From contig NPFB01000040.1 of NCBI GenBank assembly GCA_014084085.1, forward strand, positions 645,373-709,372: a DNA stretch of 64,000 bases. The letters run 5' to 3'. This document shows, piece by piece, positions 57,851 to 64,000 of this stretch. Every line of letters starts with the position of its first letter. The stretch's first letter is position 1. Position numbers and translations under genes: made by a program. The notes beneath the pieces are model-generated. The model did no database searches. It saw nothing but the letters and a program-made list of their open reading frames with translations, and was not told the origin of the DNA. This DNA is from Hondaea fermentalgiana. Taxonomy: Eukaryota > Sar > Bigyra > Thraustochytrida > Thraustochytriidae.

Positions 57851-58600
57851 CTAGACAATGTCTTTTTCTTGTGAGACGGGTGAAAACGTGGGCGTTGCCG
57901 ATACTTGCGTGGCAAAGTACGCGTGGACGAGGAGCTGGATGGTGCCTGCTGATCCACCAAGAAAGTTGGGAATATACACGGTCGGATCGTTTGCCACGAG
58001 CGCGCCGTAACCGGCCCAGAGTGCGCCGTTCATGAAAAGTGTCAACGAAGTCTGAAAAGGCATCGATTCGGTTGATCGCGTGCGAAAGACTGTGAGAAGA
58101 GCGGCGAGCGGCGAGGCCGCAAAGAAGACGCTGCTTGAGGCTGCAACGAATCCGAGCAAAAGCAAGTTGTCTTCGGGCGAGAGAATAAGAAAGGACACAC
58201 CAATACTGCCGAGAATCCCTGCTGCAATGTACAGCTGTCGCATGAGTTGGTCCATGTTGCCTACAAAGTGCGAAAAGAAGATCGACGTGTACATGGTGCC
58301 CATGGTAACACCGACGAGGTTAGGCACAATGATTGGCATAGCCTTGACGAGGATGCCATATCCGAGCCAAAGCATACTCTGTACCGCCATGCACAGAAAT
58401 GGGAGAAGAGGCAGGTCTCCTGTGCTGTTTGCCTTTCTGATCTTGAGCACCGTGGACATGGGAATAAGAAAGCACGATATGGACGCAAGCGGGCCCGCTA
58501 CTGAAAAGAACAACCCGAGCGCTGAGTCTGCCGGTACGCTCCCGAAGACGCCGCCAACGTCAGCGTTGCCGCCGGACATATCCATGTCGAAGCTCGCCAT
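57851..58600 (-). CDS. SWEET-family sugar transporter
   Basis: A 249-residue seven-TM protein made of two MtN3/saliva triple-helix repeats. Repeat 1 has LIPMSTVLKIRKANSTGDLPLLPFL and QSMLWLGYGILV; repeat 2 has RTRSTESMPFQTSLTLFMNG and ALWAGYGALVANDPTVYIPN, then GGSAGTIQLLV. These are the paired SWEET signatures including the conserved prolines of each repeat and the W-x-x-YG segments. SWEETs are passive uniporters for mono- or disaccharides at plasma or internal membranes. The length is typical. The short tail ends in SPVSQEKDIV. It is convergent with the DUF4833 gene. Confidence 0.92.
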   Translation of the reverse strand: MASFDMDMSGGNADVGGVFGSVPADSALGLFFSVAGPLASISCFLIPMSTVLKIRKANSTGDLPLLPFLCMAVQSMLWLGYGILVKAMPIIVPNLVGVTMGTMYTSIFFSHFVGNMDQLMRQLYIAAGILGSIGVSFLILSPEDNLLLLGFVAASSSVFFAASPLAALLTVFRTRSTESMPFQTSLTLFMNGALWAGYGALVANDPTVYIPNFLGGSAGTIQLLVHAYFATQVSATPTFSPVSQEKDIV

Positions 58601-59128
58601 CGCTCCTGCGCGCTCTTACGTGCTAGCTGCGTTTCTTTCTTTCTACAAACTGGGGCAAGCGGCCTTGCTGTCCCTTGCGCTTTGCTGCTCCTCGGCGCCA
58701 GCTAGGTCTGCTCTTGCTGCCAAAGATCTTGCGCGCGCGACAATTATGTGTTTTTGCTTCAAAGCAAGAAGAAGAAAACCATGGAGAAAAGATGCACGGT
58801 GCGCCGCTTCACACTCAGTGGTATACATGGCCAAGGCTACTTGCCGGCAGGAAGGGAAATGGGAGGGAAGGAAGAGAAAATTCCAATAGGTATCTGCAGA
58901 ATTTGGAGGCGACGTCAAGATTGCTCGTAAAAAATGATAAATGTCCAAGACAGAGAACCAAGATGCGGCATGGCAAGCAAGAGCAAAATGTTTCTTCTTC
59001 ACCTTGAGGTCAAAAAGGAGGCAGACGGGGTCCCTTGAAACAAGAGAGGAAGCCAATCGATGCTTGACTGTTGATTATTCGACATGGCGTCGCTACTTGA
59101 AAGAGTTACTTTTGTTGAAATCAAGAGT
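58601..59128. other. Spacer between SWEET 5' end and RidA 3' end
   Basis: 528 bases, minus-strand genes on both sides. Likely the SWEET promoter. A TTTC run at about 58633-58645. No gene seen. Confidence 0.45.
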
Positions 59129-60142
59129 TTACTCGCTGATCTCGACGATCGCCTCAACCTCAACGGGGATGTTGAGCGGAAGCGAGTTGGTGCCGACAGC
59201 GGAGCGGGCGTGCTGTGAGGAGGTGAAAGGGCAATTTTAAAAAAAGAAAGAAGAAGAGATATTTCGACAGGCGAAATTTGGTCAGTCTCCATGTGGTTCG
59301 ACAGAAAAAGGTTCGCGCGGGATCTCCGACTTGAACTTACGAGTCCACGCTCTCCGAGGACCTCGGCGAAGAGGTCGGAGGCGCCGTTGATGACCTGAGG
59401 CTGCTGCGCAAAGCCGTCAGCGCAGTTGACAAAGCCAACAACCTTGACGACGCGTGCGACGCGGTCGAGGTCACCGAGCTCGGCTGTATATACATTTACA
59501 TTTACATTTTCCACGATCAAAGAGAGCGTGAGTCTTTTTTTCTTTTCTTTCTTTCACGCACGCAGTTAACTTGGCAACATAGAATGCATGACGCAGGATG
59601 CCGTCGTCTTGATTTAGAACTTACCCTTGAGGGTGGCGAGGATGCTGAGAGCGCAGTACTGCGCGGCCTTGTTGGCCTCCTCAACGCTGAGGTCGACGCC
59701 AACCTTTCCAACGAGAAGGTCGCCGTTGGCCGGTTGCGGAAGGTGGCCAGCCGTGAACATCTGGTTGCCGGAGCGGACGCCTGTGTCAATGCACGCGCAA
59801 AGAAACGAGCGAATGTACAACGAGACGAAACGGTGTTCCGCAGAGCTGTGAGTGTGCGTTTTCTTCTTTCAATCTTTATCGGGCACATTCATCTGATTGC
59901 TGATCAGATCAGGTTGGATCAGATCAGATCGAGGCTGATCGATTCTAACCTGGCTGCGAGCGTTGAAACTTACAGAGCTGGTAGCTGCCCTTGGGGCTGG
60001 CGACCTGGGGGAGCGTGTAGCCGAGCTTCTCGAGCTTGGCCTCGGTATGCACGCCGCGCATGAGCACGGGCGCGGCCTGGAGGGCCTGCGTCTTCTGCGC
60101 GACGGCGGCGCGGCGCGCGACGTTGGCGAGGGAAGCCTGCAT
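59129..60142 (-). CDS. RidA/YjgF-family protein with predicted mitochondrial presequence, four exons
   Basis: Minus-strand exons 60142-59974, 59780-59625, 59483-59341 and 59212-59129 give 183 residues; all three introns (193, 141 and 128 bases) have GTAAGT donors and CAG acceptors, and every join keeps frame. The first 45 residues are Arg/Ala/Gln-rich without acidic residues until VHTEAK, a good mitochondrial targeting sequence. The body matches the YjgF_endoribonc subfamily: CVRSGNQMFTAGHLPQPANG, GKVGVDLSVEEANKAAQYCA, LGDLDRVARVVKVVGFVNC, QPQVINGASDLFAEVLGE and HARSAVGTNSLPLNIPVEVE. RidA proteins hydrolyse 2-aminoacrylate-type enamine/imine intermediates of amino acid metabolism. The ARSAVG arginine expected to hold the substrate carboxylate is present. 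Confidence 0.88.
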
Positions 60143-60572
60143 CTTTCCTTTACTCGTTCGCCCCGGGGCGTGCGTGCGTGCCTGCGTGCGTGTCTGCCTT
60201 CTCGTGCGCTGGCGCGAGGAAAATCTTCTGCTGCAGTTTGTGGTCTGCAGCGGCGCCGTCTTTTCAATGTGCGCTTTTGTGGTTCTTGCGAGCCCTTTCT
60301 TTCTTTCTTTCTTTCTTTCTTTCTCCTTGTTCTTTACTACTAGGTTGTTTGTTATGAGCCAGGCGCGCAAGCAAGCAAGCAGAGCGACCTCTCGACAACC
60401 TGCGAACACGACCAACTTCACCGGCGCCTTCGTCTCGCTCGCCGTCGTTGTCCTCCTCTTCTTCTCCTCCTTCTTCGGCTCGCCGCTGCTGCCGGACACC
60501 CCCGCGGAGAGGGCCCCGACGCGACGCCGCGCGGGAGATCGAGCCGCGGGCGAGTGAGCGTGGGGAGCGAGC
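60143..60572. promoter_or_regulatory. Divergent promoter region of RidA and RabGGTase beta genes
   Basis: 430 bases between two divergent starts, with a TTTC run at about 60297-60323 and CCTCTTCTTCTCCTCCTTC around 60450-60475. No promoter box was recognised; call is from orientation. Confidence 0.45.
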
Positions 60573-61658
60573 ATGGCCGAGGCCGCGGAGCAGGCGCTGC
60601 GCGCGCGGGTGGGCGTGCTGGAGGCGGAGAGCGCGGCGCGCGGCGCGGAGATCGACAGGCTGGAAAGGGAGCTGCGCAAGCGCGACGGCGACGTGGACGG
60701 CTTCATGCGCGAGAAACATGTCGCGTACGTGCTCGACTTTTGGCGCAAGGAAAAAGAGACCAAAGATACGCTCGAAATGCTCTCGATCGAGCACATCCGG
60801 GTACAAGGCGTCTTCTGGGCCTTTGGATCGCTGCAGATCTTGAGTGCACAGGACAAGGTAAACACCGAAGAAATTGTCGCCTGGGCGCTCAAGTGCCAGG
60901 ACAAGACCTCTGCAGGCTTTGCGGGAAACGTCGGCCATGATACCAATGTCATCAATACGCAGTTTGCAGTCTACGTGTTGGCGCAGTGCGGCGCGCTCGA
61001 CAAGATTGACGCTGACGCCGTCGCTGCCTACGTGGCCGCACGTCAACAGCCAGACGGATCCTTTGCGGACGAGTGGTCTGGCGAAAAGGACACACGCTAC
61101 ACTTGCTGTGCGCTCTTTTGTCTTCAAATCCTTGGCCGTCTCGAGGTCGTCGACCTTGCTGGCGCAGTTCGCTACGTGCTGAGCTGCCGCAACGCCGCAG
61201 ACGGTGGTTTCGGACAGGTCCCGCACGCCGAGTCGCATGCTGCGTTTACGTACACGGCCTTGGGGGCGCTCAAGGTCGCAGGCCACGAGCTGCCTGCGGA
61301 CGAGGCCGACGAACTTGCCTGGTGGCTCGCAGAGCGCCAATGTGACTCGGGCGGGCTCAACGGGCGTCCGGAGAAACAGGCCGACGTTTGCTACAGCTTT
61401 TGGGCGCTCACCTGTCTCAAGATGCTTGGGCGCATCGACTGGATTGACCGTGACCGCCTCTGCAAATTCATCCTCGAGTGCCAGGACGAGGACGCCGGTG
61501 GAATCGCGGACCGTCCGGGCAATGTTAGTGACTTGTTCCACACGTTTTTCGGGCTCTGTGGTCTCGAGCTCCTACACAGTATTGCAACGCCAGCTCAGAT
61601 CTCACCGGTGCTGGCATTGCCCATGAGCGTGCTCCCGCCGCACGCTTCGCTCTGCTAG
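60573..61658 (+). CDS. RABGGTB: Rab geranylgeranyltransferase beta subunit (Bet2/RabGGTB)
   Basis: A 361-residue protein prenyltransferase beta subunit. About 45 coiled-coil-like residues precede the alpha/alpha barrel, which has the repeated QDGSF/DGGF-type turns (DKTSAGFAGNVGHD, QQPDGSFADEWSGEKDTRY, NAADGGFGQVPHAESHAA, CDSGGLNGRPEKQADVCYSFWAL, DEDAGGIADRPGNVSDLFHTFFG). The zinc ligands of the family are present: Asp and Cys in ADVCYS and His in LFHTFFG. GRPEK and the DTRYTCCA stretch favour the Rab-specific type over farnesyl or GGTase-I. With the alpha subunit and REP it adds two geranylgeranyl groups to C-terminal Cys pairs. A Rab5-like protein ending in CC is encoded 2 kb away. Poly(A) signal follows. 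Confidence 0.93.
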   Translation: MAEAAEQALRARVGVLEAESAARGAEIDRLERELRKRDGDVDGFMREKHVAYVLDFWRKEKETKDTLEMLSIEHIRVQGVFWAFGSLQILSAQDKVNTEEIVAWALKCQDKTSAGFAGNVGHDTNVINTQFAVYVLAQCGALDKIDADAVAAYVAARQQPDGSFADEWSGEKDTRYTCCALFCLQILGRLEVVDLAGAVRYVLSCRNAADGGFGQVPHAESHAAFTYTALGALKVAGHELPADEADELAWWLAERQCDSGGLNGRPEKQADVCYSFWALTCLKMLGRIDWIDRDRLCKFILECQDEDAGGIADRPGNVSDLFHTFFGLCGLELLHSIATPAQISPVLALPMSVLPPHASLC

Positions 61659-62146
61659 CTTGACGCTTCGGCTCCTTCTCGCTTGTTTGCTTGCTCTTCC
61701 TTCTGCCAGCAACATTGACAATGTATTAGTATGTAATGGGCTCTACGTCCTCTTTTCATTCTCCTTCCTCTTGGCATTTCGTTCTTCGAGCTCCCCATCG
61801 TTTTCCTCCATCACCTGTGCCGACCTTGCCTTAGATAGCTATAGCTTGCTGTCATGCATGTATGGAACGAAGGCTATAGCCTATGCAAAGAGCAAGTATA
61901 ATAAGCTGGTGAATAAAGAACAAAGCGGCGGCGGCTGGTTGACTCATTGATTGATTGTATCAATTCTCGATTGCGCGCGCGCGCGGGGAGGCAGGCCACG
62001 GAGACTTGCGCCATCGTCTGCTCGCCTTCTCACTCGCCTGCAGACCTGCCTGCACGCTTGCGCTTGCATATTCGCGGCCCCAAGCTCGCGGTCTCTTGCG
62101 CCAAACTGGCACGCACGAGACGAGACAGGGGCACGAGAGCAGCGCC
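61659..62146. other. Spacer between RabGGTase beta and EMC8/9 genes
   Basis: 488 bases with a poly(A) signal for the first gene and a short alternating GCGC run (about 61972-61984). Presumed promoter of the EMC gene. No other gene seen. Confidence 0.5.
61912..61917 (+). terminator. Poly(A) signal AATAAA after RabGGTase beta
   Basis: Canonical AATAAA about 254 bases after the stop codon in AT-rich sequence. Confidence 0.45.
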
Positions 62147-62985
62147 ATGGGCGACAAGGTGGATGAAGTGAGCGACTTGGCTGCTGCCGCCAAGGAGGCG
62201 CTGGCGCCTGCGCAGGGCGGAATTGTGGGCCGGCAGGCGCACCTCAAGATCCTCTTGCACGCAGCAAAACACCCGTGGGCAGAAACGAGCGGTAAGTTTT
62301 CTTTTTTTTCTTGCTATTCTTCTCTCACTCTCATGGCGGCCCCTGCCATTCTTTTACAACGACAATGACGTGCTTTTCGCCACCGCAATCATGGTCACTA
62401 GCGTGTCTATATCCTAGAGAGCAAGACTGACACAGGTAGGCACTCTGAATTTTGTTGTGATCTCTACTGTTCGCGATTACTTACACAGGTATGCTCATTG
62501 GCACGGAAACCAAGGGCAAGATCTCGGTCACGGATGCGATCCCCTTTTGCCATGCGCCCATGATGGCTCCCATTGTCGAAATCGGCACTGCGTTCGTGGA
62601 GGAGTACTGCAAGAGCGAACAGACCCCCGAGGGTTCTAAAATCTTCGGCTGGTTCTATGCGACCTCTCGCGGCAACGTCGACACTGTACCCAAGCCTACC
62701 CTTGCCGTCTTCAAGAAGTTGCAGACCGTCTCGGGCACCCAGGGAACGTGCCTTGTGAGAGTCCTAAACAAAAACCTGAGCGACGAAAGCACAACCGCCT
62801 TGGACATCATGACACTCAAGAGCAGTGGTGATGGCTTTTCTTCATCCAGTCAATGGAAGACTGAGCTCGATAACACTAAAGAGTTCACCAAGCTCCTCAA
62901 AGAGGGCCGCCAAGACATCGTCTTTGATATGGACGACTTTATGCACGATTCCACCTCGGATTGGAGGAACCTTAATCTTGTGTAG
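62147..62985 (+). CDS. EMC8: ER membrane complex subunit 8/9 (UPF0172), two exons
   Basis: Exons 62147-62291 and 62489-62985 join across a 197-base intron (GTAAGT, CACAG) to give 213 residues; the split codon is glycine, within the conserved SGMLIGTE segment. The protein follows EMC8/EMC9 from end to end: HLKILLHAAKHPWAE, SGMLIGTETKG, ISVTDAIPFCHAPMMAPIVEIG, FVEEYCKSE, IFGWFYATSRGN and the C-terminal VFDMDDFMHDSTSDWRN. It has the MPN-like fold without the JAMM metal motif, as usual for this family. EMC8/9 is the cytosolic cap subunit of the complex that inserts TM helices into the ER membrane. No TM segment, as expected. Confidence 0.9.
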
Positions 62986-63612
62986 CAACCGGCCAGGCCA
63001 TCAACTCAGTTTCCACGTATTCAAAACATTTCATTTTGGAGGAAGGGGGAACCAGTGGTCGAAGAGAAGAGATCTTTACCACTCGAGATCTCGATAAAGC
63101 GAAATTGTGATCCGCGACAGAAGCTAATCAGATGTCGATCAGCATCGGGGAATGAACTATCGAAGGCCGTGACCATAATTCTGAGTTCGACTTGACTTCA
63201 AGTCGCTGATGATAATGCCGCGTGACACGTAGCCCTGCATCGTGAAAGCGACTTGTAAAAAAGAAAAAAGGAATCTGGGAAAAAGCGAATAAAAAAGTGC
63301 TAGTCGAGTGACGGCGTCGTCAACAAAGTGCTTGTACGCCCTTGTCTCGTTCTGTTTGATGTCTCGGCAGCAAGATTTCTTCTTTGCAATCAATTTGCAA
63401 ACCATCCGTAAGGTCGGCGTCCAAAAAGGCGAGGAAGAGGGCAACAAAAAAGTAAGCGCAAAACTATGGTAAAATATACCTTCTTACCAGTAGTTTGGTT
63501 TCTACAGGGCGAATAACCTTGGTCAACTCGAAAAGCACGAGGATCAAATGGAAAGGTGGAAAAGAATAAAGGACTGAGGTCGGCGTAAAGATCCAAAGAA
63601 TGAAGACGCGCA
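62986..63612. other. Convergent spacer between EMC8/9 and Rab5-like genes
   Basis: 627 AT-richer bases with both genes pointing inward; expected to be two 3' UTRs. A-rich tract with AAGAAAAAAGG near 63260. No gene seen. Confidence 0.5.
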
Positions 63613-64000
63613 TTAGCAGCAGCCGCGCTTCTCTTCGCTGACGTCATCCGTGACGGGAAATGCGGACGCTTCGTCGGCCTGCTCAGTCTTGGGAAGCTTG
63701 TTGGCAATTTCTACAAAGAGCTCCCGCACGTTTTGTGCCGTCTTGGCTGAAGTCTCAAAAAAGACAATTCCATTCTCGTTGGCGTACTCTTGAACCTCCT
63801 CTTTGGGAACCTGTCGCTGCTCTTCGTTGTCGACCTTGTTGCCTGCGAGTGCCAGAATCACATTGGGGTCTCCGCGACGCTGCAGCTCGGTGATCCATGA
63901 TTTTGCACCATCATAAGACTCGCGGTTCGTCATGTCGTACACTACGACCGCGGCCGAGGCGCCGCGATAGTACATTGGCGCGAGGCTTCGGTACCGCTCC
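63613..64000 (-). CDS. RAB5: Rab5-like small GTPase, C-terminal part (cut by window edge)
   Basis: The frame is open to the right edge; the visible 128 residues or so start in switch II ([20 protein letters not shown]), which is the Rab5 form of that segment, and continue with the guanine-specificity motif GNKVD, the ETSAK motif ([20 protein letters not shown]) and a C-terminus ending in GCC. The terminal cysteine pair is the geranylgeranylation site. Rab5 proteins control early endosome fusion. The P-loop and switch I lie outside the window. It is the probable substrate of the RabGGTase encoded nearby. Confidence 0.9.
   Translation of the reverse strand, partial: ERYRSLAPMYYRGASAAVVVYDMTNRESYDGAKSWITELQRRGDPNVILALAGNKVDNEEQRQVPKEEVQEYANENGIVFFETSAKTAQNVRELFVEIANKLPKTEQADEASAFPVTDDVSEEKRGCC

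Noticed and set aside
1..64000. tRNA or rRNA genes
   Set aside because: No cloverleaf with an intact T-loop box B (GGTTCGA-type) and acceptor pairing and no rRNA-like stretch was noticed by eye; a tRNAscan-SE and Infernal run would be decisive.
1..64000. Transposon or retroelement copies
   Set aside because: No transposase, reverse transcriptase or integrase motif and no long terminal or inverted repeats were seen.

Overview
This is a nuclear genome window from a GC-rich, compact, intron-poor eukaryote. The protein set is ordinary eukaryotic cell machinery: PRP38, ESF1, DRS1/DDX27, TRM5, a complex I CX9C subunit, CIAPIN1/Dre2, EMC8/9, RabGGTase beta, Rab5, SWEET. It also includes a polycystin-type channel, an alpha-kinase and a PX-AGC kinase. 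The best guess is a heterotrophic stramenopile of the labyrinthulomycete/thraustochytrid type; this rests on general style (GC-rich third positions, few short GTAAGT introns, tetranucleotide microsatellites before genes) and is not proven. Two runs of exactly 100 N (12318-12417 and 42621-42720) are assembly gaps, both in very GC-rich sequence at 5' sides of genes.

Layout. 1-3.7 kb: gene-free, GC-rich, packed with simple repeats. 3.7-9.3 kb: a small CxxC-pair protein, a PRP38-Tudor-RS splicing factor (minus) and ESF1 (plus). 9.3-12.3 kb: a PX-domain AGC kinase (minus) whose 5' end runs toward the first gap. 12.4-16.7 kb: about 4 kb with simple repeats and no convincing gene. 16.7-27.1 kb: alpha-kinase (minus), TRM5 (minus), a signal-peptide/coiled-coil/5-TM protein (plus) and an F-box/LRR protein (plus). 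27.4-32 kb: a DEP-DEP-polycystin channel (minus) and a two-exon NDUFA8-like gene (plus). 32.9-39.8 kb: a five-module 'Swiss army knife' RNA-repair protein and the DRS1/DDX27 helicase, both plus. 40.9-44.1 kb: a Cu/Zn-SOD-fold protein lacking its copper site (minus), the second gap, and an RGG-WD40 protein (plus). 45-54.6 kb: a large multi-TM class 3 lipase (plus), a type II sulfotransferase-like protein (minus) and an unrecognised two-exon acidic protein (plus). 54.9-64 kb: CIAPIN1 (minus, 2 exons), DUF4833 (plus), SWEET (minus), RidA-family (minus, 4 exons), RabGGTase beta (plus), EMC8/9 (plus, 2 exons) and a Rab5-like GTPase cut by the right edge (minus).

How the genes relate. There is no operon-like logic. 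Several neighbours share short divergent promoter regions (PRP38/ESF1, TRM5/coiled-coil, channel/NDUFA8, RidA/RabGGTB). RNA metabolism is well represented (PRP38, ESF1, TRM5, DRS1, the RNA-repair protein). RabGGTase beta and one of its likely substrates, the Rab5-like protein, lie about 2 kb apart. Introns are confined to five genes, four of them small; each proposed junction restores the frame and the family match.

The most notable items are the single-chain RNA-repair protein (MJ1316, 2H phosphoesterase, degenerate P-loop kinase-like, HAD phosphatase, nucleotidyltransferase) at 32852-36115, the SOD-like protein that has lost three of four copper histidines, the active-site Arg and both disulfide cysteines, and the DEP-DEP-polycystin channel.
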